NCBI GenBank assembly: GCA_003518475.1
Contig: DOYO01000082.1
Span: 1,347-10,600 of the forward strand
Origin: Acholeplasmataceae bacterium
GTDB lineage: Bacteria > Bacillota_I > Bacilli_A > Acholeplasmatales > Acholeplasmataceae
DNA: 9,254 bases
Reading direction: 5' to 3'
Numbering within the stretch: position 1 is the first letter of the stretch; each line of letters starts with the position of its first letter. The position numbers and the translations under genes are program-made. Of the stretch, positions 1-6,492 are shown in pieces. The notes under the pieces were generated by a model. It did not search any database, was not told the DNA's origin, and worked only from the letters and a program-made list of their open reading frames with translations.

Positions 1-86
1 GAGACATTCAACGCATAAAGAATGATGGTGGACATCATGAGCAGTACGGTGATTACGAGTGTTTGATATGCTTTTTTAACTGTCAT
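1..86 (-). CDS. Partial N-terminus of a small or membrane-anchored protein, function unknown
   Basis: Only the first 28 codons are visible; the gene runs off the left edge. The peptide begins MTVKKAY and continues with a hydrophobic stretch from about residue 9 to 27 (TLVITVLLMMSTIILYALN). This looks like a signal anchor or first transmembrane helix with positive residues on the cytoplasmic side. The ATG at 86-84 is preceded by AAGGGTGA about 6 bases upstream, a moderate Shine-Dalgarno match. The start lies 21 bp after the stop of the SftA-like translocase gene with no terminator between, so it is probably cotranscribed with it. I do not recognise the family from this fragment, and a real gene is likely rather than certain. 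Confidence 0.55.
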   Translation of the reverse strand, partial: MTVKKAYQTLVITVLLMMSTIILYALNV

Positions 87-107
87 GCGTTCACCCTTCT
101 TTAATTT

Positions 108-2180
108 CTAGTCGTGGCCTAATAATTCTTTTAAATCACTCACGGAAACCAACACTTCACGAGCCTTCGTACCCTGGCTCGGTGTGACGATTTGGTATTC
201 CTCAAGCATTTCTACTAGCTTTTGAGCGCGGTTAAACCCGATCTCAAATTCTTTTTGAATGCTGTTGATGGAGGCATTCCCTGTCTGAACGACAAAATAT
301 GCGACATCCTCAAATAAATCATCCGTGATGATTTCTTTGCCTCTTGCAGTTTGTTTCAAGGCGTCATGATCAAAGATATATTGAGAACCCATGTTCTTTT
401 TAATAAAATCAGTCACTGCATAAATTTCTTCATCAGGAATAAACGCACCTTGCAAACGGTGCGTGCGATCTGATCTCTTTAAGAGCATATCGCCTTTTCC
501 CAAAAGTGATTCTGCGCCAGCGCCATCCAAAATGGTCGTTGAATCCACGAAGGAAGCAACCTTAAAGGCGATACGTGCAGGAATATTGGATTTGATTGTT
601 CCCTTTACCACATCGGTCGTCGGTCTTTGTGTAGCGACCAGAAGATGGATGCCTGCAGCTCGCGCTTTTTGAGTCAGTCTCTGGATGGAATCTTCGACAT
701 CATGAGGAGATGCCATGATCAAATCCGCCAATTCATCAATCACGATGATGATATAAGGCATTTTTTCTAAGTCAACAAGACCGCGTTTGACATTGTCATT
801 GAAAGTTTTGATATCTCTGCTTCTGCTATTCGCGAAGGTTTGATATCTCTTTTCCATTTCATTGACCGCCCAGCTTAAAGAAGCGGCTGCCATCTTGACA
901 TCAGTGATGACTGGAGTAATCAAATGAGGTAATCCGTTATACGGGGTGAGCTCAACCATCTTTGGATCAATTAAAATCATTTTTAGATCCTGAGGAGAAT
1001 TCTTTAATAACAAGCTGACAATCATCGTATTGACGCAAACGCTTTTCCCGGAATTGGTAGCTCCTGCAATCAAGCCGTGCGGCATCGCTTGAATATCGAC
1101 ATAAATATTTTCGCCATCGATATCCACACCTAAAGCAACCTTCAAGGGATGATCAAAATCTTCTAGAAATTCCTTGGTATCGACGACATTCCCGAACGCT
1201 ACAATTTCTGATTTGACGTTAGGAACTTCAAGTCCTACATACGGCTTACCTGGAATTGGAGCTTCAATACGTAAGGATTTTGAAGCTAGATTCATCATTA
1301 AATTATCCTGTATGTTTAAAATGCGTTTGACGTTGACGCCTGGATCCAAAGATACCTCGTATCTGGTAACCGTCGGTCCTTTTTTACTGCCGTTCACTTC
1401 ACCCTCGATACCGAATTGTTGAAGGGTCGCGTTGATGACATCAATTTGATCTAAAAGCCATTGCGGCTTTTCATTCAAATCCCTATCCTTTTTAGAGAAT
1501 AGCTTAACGCTTGGATAAATATAGGTAGTAGATTGTGGTTGAGGTGTCGCTCTTTTAATCGGTAGATCATCCTCTAATAGATCTTCAACTCTTTGGTTCG
1601 TTCCAAAATCGGATGTCTTGATATCCTTTTGTTCAACGGGTTGTCTTCTCTTATAGGTTTCAACAGCAGGCTCAGCAAAAATCTTCTTTGTTTCCTCAAC
1701 AGGAGGAACTGAAGCGACTCTCTTAGGCGCTTCATATGCCTTGAAAGGAGATTCTTCCTTTCTTTCTACTTCTTTATATGATTTTCCAATCGGTTTGATG
1801 ATGGTTCTTTGATGAACTTCCTCTTTTTCCTTTTCGTTATTAGGAACATAACTGGATTCACCAAAATATTCTGTTCTTGTCTTATTGCTGACGATATTGG
1901 TAAATTCATAATACTTATTGCCGTACTTTCTCTTCGCTTCCTCTTCACTCATTTTGGCTTTTGTCCTAAATGCATCAAATCTTCTTGTCGTATCTCCAGT
2001 ATCCTTGATGGTAAAAGGAACAGTCACAACGTCCTTGACGCTTCTGCCGAAAATAGGTGAAACAAATCGATCCTTCTTATAAACTGATTTTCCCCGGATT
2101 CCTTCAATTTTTACAAACTGAAAGATGACAAAAGGAGGTGTTTCAATATTCAATTGCAAGTCTTCTTTTTGTTTCTTCAT
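108..2180 (-). CDS. sftA: FtsK/SpoIIIE-family DNA translocase, soluble SftA-like type
   Basis: This is a hexameric ATP-driven double-stranded DNA pump, of the kind that moves chromosome termini out of the closing division septum. Residues 1-230 are charged, low-complexity and probably disordered, with no membrane helix. The alpha/beta motor follows at about 235-600: Walker A GATNSGKS (373-380), the DPK segment after ILI (405-407), Walker B IIIVIDELADL (477-487) and the ATQRP sensor region (516-520). A C-terminal gamma winged helix (about 618-687, NRAQKLVEMLEE and REVLVSV) should read polarity sequences on DNA. FtsK and SpoIIIE carry N-terminal membrane helices; their absence matches Bacillus SftA, although that protein is longer. 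The symbol is by resemblance. The ATG overlaps the TGA of the upstream gene (ATGA) behind only a weak GGGTGA, so translational coupling is likely. The stop is TAG. Family assignment is secure; the SftA subtype is inferred from the architecture. Confidence 0.95.
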   Translation of the reverse strand: MKKQKEDLQLNIETPPFVIFQFVKIEGIRGKSVYKKDRFVSPIFGRSVKDVVTVPFTIKDTGDTTRRFDAFRTKAKMSEEEAKRKYGNKYYEFTNIVSNKTRTEYFGESSYVPNNEKEKEEVHQRTIIKPIGKSYKEVERKEESPFKAYEAPKRVASVPPVEETKKIFAEPAVETYKRRQPVEQKDIKTSDFGTNQRVEDLLEDDLPIKRATPQPQSTTYIYPSVKLFSKKDRDLNEKPQWLLDQIDVINATLQQFGIEGEVNGSKKGPTVTRYEVSLDPGVNVKRILNIQDNLMMNLASKSLRIEAPIPGKPYVGLEVPNVKSEIVAFGNVVDTKEFLEDFDHPLKVALGVDIDGENIYVDIQAMPHGLIAGATNSGKSVCVNTMIVSLLLKNSPQDLKMILIDPKMVELTPYNGLPHLITPVITDVKMAAASLSWAVNEMEKRYQTFANSRSRDIKTFNDNVKRGLVDLEKMPYIIIVIDELADLIMASPHDVEDSIQRLTQKARAAGIHLLVATQRPTTDVVKGTIKSNIPARIAFKVASFVDSTTILDGAGAESLLGKGDMLLKRSDRTHRLQGAFIPDEEIYAVTDFIKKNMGSQYIFDHDALKQTARGKEIITDDLFEDVAYFVVQTGNASINSIQKEFEIGFNRAQKLVEMLEEYQIVTPSQGTKAREVLVSVSDLKELLGHD

Positions 2181-2950
2181 GAGTTTTCACCCGCATCCTT
2201 GAGATCCTTTTTCAAATCCAGGTAAATCTGATCTATATCTGTTTCAATGCTCTTTTCAACATTGAATACTTTCTTGCTGTAGATCTTATAGGTTTCTTCA
2301 CCGGTAACTGCAATCAATGCCAATCCGATTCTCAAGGTGATGGTATTGACCACCTTGTCGACCGTTAATTTCCTGACCCAATACACTGGGTTCGCAGCAT
2401 TTAAGATTTGGACTGCTGCATTGGTGACCTTTGAATATTTCATCGCTGTTTTAACAACTGCGCTATTTTCAATTTTCGATTTCGTTTCGTTCATTTCAAC
2501 AATCTTGCTGATCGTCCATCCCCTGGTCAAATTAAATATCTTGCCCTTCATGATCTCCGATAGTCTATTTGTAATATAATGATTCAACATCAATGTTTCA
2601 TCAATCGTCAGTTCCAGATAGGGGTACTTAGATTTAGGGAAAAACTTCTTAGCGATATCAACCGTCAATTCTTTCGTGATATTTCCAAGGTGCTTGACAT
2701 AACCAACGGATACGCGTTGCTCTTTATTCTTAAATTCCTTTTGGGCATCCTTGATCAGCATCTTGATTTCTTCTTCATCAATATCTTGTTCATCTGTGGA
2801 TCTAAGCTTCAAGCCCTTGTTCAAACTTTTAATCACAGCATACAAATAAATCAATGACAATGATAAAAAACCGAAGCCAATTCCGATGATGAAACTGATT
2901 AAAGCGGAAAAATCAAAATTGAGTGGTCCGATGGATAGGTAGATGTGCAT
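2177..2950 (-). CDS. Hypothetical membrane-anchored protein coupled to the DNA translocase
   Basis: I do not recognise this 257-residue protein. A hydrophobic segment at about 14-38 (ALISFIIGIGFGFLSLSLIY) forms one likely transmembrane helix near the N-terminus. It is followed by a highly charged, helical stretch (about 50-80, DEQDIDEEEIKMLIKDAQ) and a mixed cytoplasmic domain. Towards the C-terminus, NAANPVYWVRKL (184-195) leads into an amphipathic or weakly hydrophobic helix (about 199-217), then a charged tail. The ATG is well supported by GGAGG at 2960-2964, nine bases upstream, and by the promoter at 2974-3001. The gene ends in TGA overlapping the next start (ATGA), making it the first gene of a transcript with the SftA-like translocase. 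Because that translocase lacks its own membrane segment, a role as anchor or regulator is a reasonable but unproven idea. Confidence 0.85.
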   Translation of the reverse strand: MHIYLSIGPLNFDFSALISFIIGIGFGFLSLSLIYLYAVIKSLNKGLKLRSTDEQDIDEEEIKMLIKDAQKEFKNKEQRVSVGYVKHLGNITKELTVDIAKKFFPKSKYPYLELTIDETLMLNHYITNRLSEIMKGKIFNLTRGWTISKIVEMNETKSKIENSAVVKTAMKYSKVTNAAVQILNAANPVYWVRKLTVDKVVNTITLRIGLALIAVTGEETYKIYSKKVFNVEKSIETDIDQIYLDLKKDLKDAGENS

Positions 2951-2973
2951 ATTCGACTTCCTCCCTATTGAAT

Positions 2974-3001
2974 ATTATATCATGTATGATAAAGAACACA
3001 A
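2974..3001 (-). promoter_or_regulatory. Extended -10 promoter for the hypothetical protein-translocase operon
   Basis: Read on the minus strand, a perfect TATAAT (2979-2974) is preceded by TG one base upstream (TGATATAAT), an extended -10. A poor -35, TTGTGT (3001-2996), sits 16 bases away. It falls between the pilus terminator and the GGAGG ribosome binding site of the 2177-2950 gene, as expected for a sigma-A-type promoter of that operon. The extended -10 would compensate for the weak -35. Confidence 0.75.
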
Positions 3002-3028
3002 AGTGAGTTCACATTTTTCTTAATCCAT

Positions 3029-3055
3029 AAAAAAAGCAGTAGACAAGGCTACTGC
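3029..3055 (-). terminator. Intrinsic terminator after pilO
   Basis: On the minus strand a perfect 7-bp stem, GCAGTAG with CTACTGC, encloses a 6-base loop and is followed at once by seven Ts. It begins 22 bp after the pilO stop and ends the pilD-pilMN-pilO transcript. On the plus strand the same hairpin is followed by GTGA and six Ts (3060-3065), so it could act in both directions. No plus-strand gene needs it here. Confidence 0.9.
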
Positions 3056-3077
3056 GTGATTTTTTAGGATATTTACG

Positions 3078-3644
3078 TTATGAAATGTCGACTGCATTAT
3101 AAAATGTGTAGATTTCCAACTGGATGCTTGCATGACCATCATTCAAATAAGAGACATTGAGTTTATTCAAGTAGTAAATTTGGTCCTGTTCAATCAGATA
3201 ATCTACATAATCAAGAATAAGCAATGGATCATCAATATTCATTGTGATGACAATCTTGATAAAGCGTACAGTACTTGGGAGTTCTTCTTCAAATGGTGAA
3301 GTTGTGTCAACTGTGAATGTTGTTTGATATCCTGTAGCAAGCGCCAATCCTGAAACATTCTTAACGAAATTCAAATCACTGATGATGGATGTCTGATTGT
3401 ATGTATTTGGAAGATATTGGATAATCTCGCCGATTTCGTGATAGCTTAGTTCTTCATTGGCATTTAATATCGCATCGATTTGCGTATTCAGTTCTTCTTC
3501 TTGGTCTTTTAAGTCTTGAAGCTCATTGGCTTGAAAACGAACAATCGCGAAATATGCAGCAATAACAATGATGAAGACCAAGATAATCAAATATAAAGGC
3601 TTTGTTTGATTGATTTTACGTCCGAAAACATCAATTTTACGCAT
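3078..3644 (-). CDS. pilO: PilO-like type IV pilus alignment protein
   Basis: PilO pairs with PilN in the membrane-bound inner alignment complex of type IV pili. The 188-residue protein has a short basic cytoplasmic N-terminus, one transmembrane helix (about 17-35, LYLIILVFIIVIAAYFAIV), a charged coiled-coil stretch (about 38-66, ELQDLKDQEEELNTQI) and a compact alpha/beta external domain (about 85-180). This is the PilO layout at normal length. Sequence identity to PilO is not obvious by eye; architecture and position directly after pilMN carry the call. Its ATG overlaps the end of pilMN by 8 bp and has an excellent GGAGGTGA site (3654-3661) inside pilMN, nine bases upstream, so the two are likely made together. 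A terminator follows. A second PilN-like protein is a less likely alternative. Confidence 0.8.
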   Translation of the reverse strand: MRKIDVFGRKINQTKPLYLIILVFIIVIAAYFAIVRFQANELQDLKDQEEELNTQIDAILNANEELSYHEIGEIIQYLPNTYNQTSIISDLNFVKNVSGLALATGYQTTFTVDTTSPFEEELPSTVRFIKIVITMNIDDPLLILDYVDYLIEQDQIYYLNKLNVSYLNDGHASIQLEIYTFYNAVDIS

Positions 3645-5082
3645 AATAAACTGTCACCTCCATCGTGAATGTCGATAAAGATCTTCGAATTGGAGCTGAT
3701 GCCATCCATCTTGCTGGATCAGGTGAACCAGAAATGATTCCATAGGTTTCATAGATTTGAATCAAGTATTCATTCAGTTCAGTTTCAGAAAGTGCTGTGA
3801 TGATGAGCACGATTCTTTGTTCCTTATTGCTGATTTGATAGTTTGAAAGCTCCAATGTGCCATAGAGTTTGGATAGTAAATCAGTGACCATGGTCGTTTC
3901 AATGTATTCACTTTCAGTTAAGTCGTCATATGCAGTGCTGTAATCCTTCTCTATTTGAGAAAACTGCTGTTGGCTTGGAAGATCCCTGATCAGAATGTCT
4001 AATTGATTTTCTAAGATATTATTGATATTACGTTGAACGTTAATATCTTCAATACCAAGAGCGTATGGAATGTAAATAAGTGACATGAATGTGAAAAGAG
4101 CGAAGGCTAAGACAAGAATATAGCTAGAGTATAAATTGATGCGCTTGACGCGGTCAAGCTTGAATTTAAGCTTAAAATCTTTATTTTCGTTATTGACGCT
4201 GCATGCATAAGCGACATGGCATTCATGAGGCAGCTTTTTAAGACCTTCCACTTCAGTTAAATCAAATACGGATGCATTCAAATGCTTTAAGCGTGGGGTC
4301 AGATTGTTGGATAAGAATGACATATCCATTTGATCAGAGAAATTAAAGATTAGAACAGAAGATATGCTTTCCTTCCCTTTATTCAAATTGTACTTATAAT
4401 AATTTGCAATACGTTCAACGTAGTTTTCTAAGAGTTCTCCATATTCTTCCATTGGAGCATCTATTTCTTCATTCATACTGAAGATTGGGAGATTGCCATC
4501 GACAATTTGAATCGTCAGCATGCGTTCGTAAATCGAAACGAGCATCGCATTTTTAAGCTGATTCTTTGTTTTAGCTGTATATAGCTGATAGAGGGAGAGC
4601 GAAGATAGGTCAAATGTGACTTCCTTGACTCCGACTCTGTCAAATACGTCATGATAATCCTGAAGCAGGCTTTCATCAGCCACTAGAACCAGTACACTTA
4701 GTGAATGTTCATTATTTGATTTGATATAATGTGAGAATGTCGGTTTTTCAAAGGGGAAATGTACAGCTTTATCTTGTTGTTCAGATAAGTACTGATCAAT
4801 ACTCTTCCTTAATAGTACATCTTTAGAAATCTCAATTTCGCGAACTAGAAGATTTTGATCATGTACAATCAATTCAATCCGATTTGGTTTGATCTGATAG
4901 GTTTTAAACAATGTTTTGAGTTTATTGAGAAATAAAGAAGGATCTTTGATATATCCATACTCTACGATGCCTTTTTCAAGTTCGATGTATCCGCTTTTTG
5001 ATTTATTGGGTACGTTAACATATTGATAAAAACCGATGGACTCATCGGTAACTAACATACTAATCTCTGATCTTCTCGACAT
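3637..5082 (-). CDS. PilM-PilN fusion protein of the type IV pilus alignment complex
   Basis: This 481-residue protein joins two normally separate components. Residues 1-300 follow the cytoplasmic actin-like PilM fold: a start strand with TDESIGFYQY (12-21), the conserved-looking EYGYIKDP (41-48), and HFPFEKPTFSHYI (108-120) at the place of the PilM IPFP segment. Residues 305-481 resemble PilN: RVKRINLYSS (311-320, reminiscent of the PilN INLLP peptide that docks into PilM), a membrane helix (about 320-342), a coiled coil (about 345-395) and a C-terminal alpha/beta domain. The second PilM phosphate loop, usually LVDIG, reads LVSIYER (181-187), so nucleotide binding may be lost. The ATG is the only start after an in-frame TGA; its AGGAG (5094-5098) lies within the last codons of pilD. 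Both halves are recognised by pattern, not search. Confidence 0.85.
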   Translation of the reverse strand: MSRRSEISMLVTDESIGFYQYVNVPNKSKSGYIELEKGIVEYGYIKDPSLFLNKLKTLFKTYQIKPNRIELIVHDQNLLVREIEISKDVLLRKSIDQYLSEQQDKAVHFPFEKPTFSHYIKSNNEHSLSVLVLVADESLLQDYHDVFDRVGVKEVTFDLSSLSLYQLYTAKTKNQLKNAMLVSIYERMLTIQIVDGNLPIFSMNEEIDAPMEEYGELLENYVERIANYYKYNLNKGKESISSVLIFNFSDQMDMSFLSNNLTPRLKHLNASVFDLTEVEGLKKLPHECHVAYACSVNNENKDFKLKFKLDRVKRINLYSSYILVLAFALFTFMSLIYIPYALGIEDINVQRNINNILENQLDILIRDLPSQQQFSQIEKDYSTAYDDLTESEYIETTMVTDLLSKLYGTLELSNYQISNKEQRIVLIITALSETELNEYLIQIYETYGIISGSPDPARWMASAPIRRSLSTFTMEVTVYYA

Positions 5083-5088
5083 CCAACA

Positions 5089-5841
5089 TCACACTCCTAA
5101 CATATACATGTACCAATCAAGCCACGCAGTTCCAAAGAAATACGCAATGATTGAGCCTAAAGCGATAAATGGGATAAAAGGAATTTCTTGATCCATCTTG
5201 TTTCTTCTGGCGATGCCCATGATAAATCCAAATAAAGAAGCTAAAAACAATGAAAACAAGCCTTGCTGGTAGGTCAAACAGAAACCGATAAAAATATAGA
5301 GTTTGATGTCTCCCCCGCCAAAAGCATCTTTTTTATAGACCAATTTTCCGAGGACGGCAAACAAGAATAAGATTGAAAATAAAACTGTGCTTGATAATAA
5401 GTAAATCAGGAAATCTCCTTGAATGATTCTGATGATGACGACTGGAACAAGTCCGATCATCCAGATTCGATCAATGACGATCATATACTTGTGATCACTC
5501 ATGGATTCAATGAGCAATACTGAAATGAAGATGATAGCAACAACAAACTCCAATGTAAACCCGAAGAGTAGAAATGCGATGGTAAATGCAACTCCCCCAA
5601 TGATTTCCATAAGGAGGTGGGAGACTGGAATCAGCTCTTTGCAGAAATGACATCTTCCTTTGTTGATGATATATCCCAGAATGGGGAATATGTCAATGAT
5701 TCTCAACTGATGATGGCATGAAGGGCAATAGCTTCTTCCATTGATAGACTCATGATTCGGTAATCTATACGCAATGACCTGATAAAAGGATGTGAATAGG
5801 GTACCTAGGATAAAGATCAATATTGAATAGAATATAGTCAT
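5089..5841 (-). CDS. pilD: Type IV prepilin peptidase / N-methyltransferase
   Basis: This polytopic membrane aspartyl protease removes the short prepilin leader after Gly(-1) and, in full-length members, methylates the new N-terminus. At 250 residues it has the full set: the N-terminal family signature ending AYRLP (24-28); the cytoplasmic methylase domain with two zinc-type pairs CPSC (39-42) and CHFC (64-67); and the two catalytic aspartates, D116 in SMSDHKYMIVID and D178 in the hallmark GGGDIKL (175-181). Several hydrophobic helices follow. The substrate is presumably the adjacent pilin. The ATG at 5841 fits the family N-terminus, but no Shine-Dalgarno lies close: the nearest AGGAG is 28 bases upstream. 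The TGA stop is 6 bp before the pilMN start. A promoter of its own lies at 5881-5909. Confidence 0.96.
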   Translation of the reverse strand: MTIFYSILIFILGTLFTSFYQVIAYRLPNHESINGRSYCPSCHHQLRIIDIFPILGYIINKGRCHFCKELIPVSHLLMEIIGGVAFTIAFLLFGFTLEFVVAIIFISVLLIESMSDHKYMIVIDRIWMIGLVPVVIIRIIQGDFLIYLLSSTVLFSILFLFAVLGKLVYKKDAFGGGDIKLYIFIGFCLTYQQGLFSLFLASLFGFIMGIARRNKMDQEIPFIPFIALGSIIAYFFGTAWLDWYMYMLGV

Positions 5842-5850
5842 AGTATTGAT

Positions 5851-5874
5851 TGTGTATAAAAAAACACATCTCCT
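5851..5874 (-). promoter_or_regulatory. pilD: Unusual pilD leader: distant Shine-Dalgarno plus small hairpin
   Basis: AGGAG occurs at 5870-5874, 28 bases before the pilD ATG, and nothing closer resembles a ribosome binding site. Between them TGTGT (5868-5864) can pair with ACACA (5855-5851) around a U-rich loop. Folding would reduce the effective spacing to about 10 bases. If the -10 at 5881-5886 is used, transcription would start near the AGGAG itself. The 5-bp stem is weak, so the function is speculative. Confidence 0.35.
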
Positions 5875-5880
5875 GTTCTT

Positions 5881-5909
5881 ATTATACCTTTTTTTTGATG
5901 TTCGAACAA
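5881..5909 (-). promoter_or_regulatory. Promoter for pilD-pilMN-pilO, with palindrome at the -35
   Basis: On the minus strand a perfect TATAAT (5886-5881) lies 17 bases after TTGTTC (5909-5904), a three-of-six match to the -35. The spacer contains a run of eight A residues. The position just downstream of the pilin terminator makes an internal promoter necessary for full expression of pilD, pilMN and pilO. A 10-bp perfect palindrome TGTTCGAACA (5899-5908) covers the -35 and could be a regulator site. Confidence 0.6.
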
Positions 5910-5933
5910 TATAGGATAATGATGATAGATATT

Positions 5934-5969
5934 AAAAGAAAAGGAGGCATTCCCGATGGAAAGACCTCC
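5934..5969 (-). terminator. Strong intrinsic terminator after the pilin gene
   Basis: On the minus strand GGAGG (5969-5965) pairs with CCTCC (5947-5943). The arm continues inward, UUUCC against GGGAA, with one mismatch and a 3-base AUC loop, and is followed by TTTTCTTTT (5942-5934). It starts 23 bp after the pilin stop codon and should separate abundant pilin mRNA from the genes that follow. Confidence 0.9.
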
Positions 5970-5992
5970 GAACTTTGAGTAATAACAGTTGA

Positions 5993-6397
5993 CTAAGCGA
6001 CTACTGGATATACTTGGTATTCGTTAATGTATAAAGTTACTGTTAGTGTTCCAGCAGCGTCACTCCAAAATGAAACCACATCTCCAACAACTTTCACATA
6101 GACATCTTCAGCTAATACATCAGCTTCTTCTAGATCGAAAGAAAATGTATTTCCTTTTAAATCAATGAAATCTTCATCTTCTAAATCTTGCAAAGTAAAT
6201 ACGGTTGTATCTTCTGCATATGATATAGCAGCAGCAACTATTGCTTGGTATGAAGCTTCAGCAGCCTTTTCTTCTTGTCTAGCAATTAATCCACCAATGG
6301 TAGGTACAGCAATAGCTGCAATAATACCCAAAATAACAATTACTGCTAATAATTCAATTAATGTAACACCTTTTCTATTCTTAAGAATTTGTCTCAT
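5993..6397 (-). CDS. Type IV prepilin (likely major pilin subunit)
   Basis: This is the building block of the pilus fibre. The 134-residue precursor has a 10-residue basic leader (MRQILKNRKG), cleavage expected after Gly10, and then the class III signal: VTLIE places the conserved Glu at mature position 5, with a 21-residue hydrophobic helix (VTLIELLAVIVILGIIAAIAV) and Pro at mature position 22. The first mature residue is Val rather than the more usual Phe or Met. The mature domain is small (about 100 residues after the helix), acidic, free of cysteine and therefore has no disulphide-bonded loop. AGGAGG (6405-6410) lies seven bases before the ATG. A near-consensus promoter upstream and a strong terminator downstream suggest high, separate expression, which supports a major rather than minor pilin. 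Confidence 0.95.
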   Translation of the reverse strand: MRQILKNRKGVTLIELLAVIVILGIIAAIAVPTIGGLIARQEEKAAEASYQAIVAAAISYAEDTTVFTLQDLEDEDFIDLKGNTFSFDLEEADVLAEDVYVKVVGDVVSFWSDAAGTLTVTLYINEYQVYPVVA

Positions 6398-6430
6398 TTT
6401 ATTTCCTCCTTGAATTCTATTTCTACTTTA

Positions 6431-6458
6431 ATCATATCACGTGTTTCAAATATGTCAA
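6431..6458 (-). promoter_or_regulatory. Strong promoter for the pilin gene
   Basis: On the minus strand a perfect -35 TTGACA (6458-6453) is separated by 16 bases from TATGAT (6436-6431). The -10 is also extended by TG one base upstream (TGATATGAT). AT-rich sequence (TATTAATATGAAT) just upstream could serve as an UP element. The AGGAGG site of the pilin follows about 20 bases later. This is the best promoter match in the window. Confidence 0.85.
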
Positions 6459-6492
6459 GATTGCTTCATTCATATTAATAAAAACGTAAGAT

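Noticed and set aside
463..2060. Plus-strand open frames at 463-672, 1174-1422 and 1809-2060, and a minus-strand frame at 1766-1948
   Set aside because: All overlap the SftA-like translocase gene in other frames; compositions look like frame shadows and no family is recognisable.
2337..2857. Hydrophobic plus-strand frames at 2337-2579 and 2579-2857
   Set aside because: Antisense to the 2177-2950 gene, which has a strong ribosome binding site and promoter; hydrophobicity is the usual result of reading a charged helical gene in antisense.
2177..5091. Recoding of TGA as Trp (Mycoplasma code)
   Set aside because: Trp is encoded by TGG in these genes and TGA ends pilD and the 257-residue gene exactly at tight gene junctions.
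5851..5868. U-rich hairpin as a terminator or attenuator before pilD
   Set aside because: Stem is only 5 bp with two G-C pairs, and the T-run is in the loop rather than after the stem.
5899..5908. TGTTCGAACA as a Gram-positive LexA box
   Set aside because: The Bacillus-type box has GAAC, a spacer, then GTTC; here the half-sites are in the opposite order with no spacer, so it is kept only as an unnamed palindrome.
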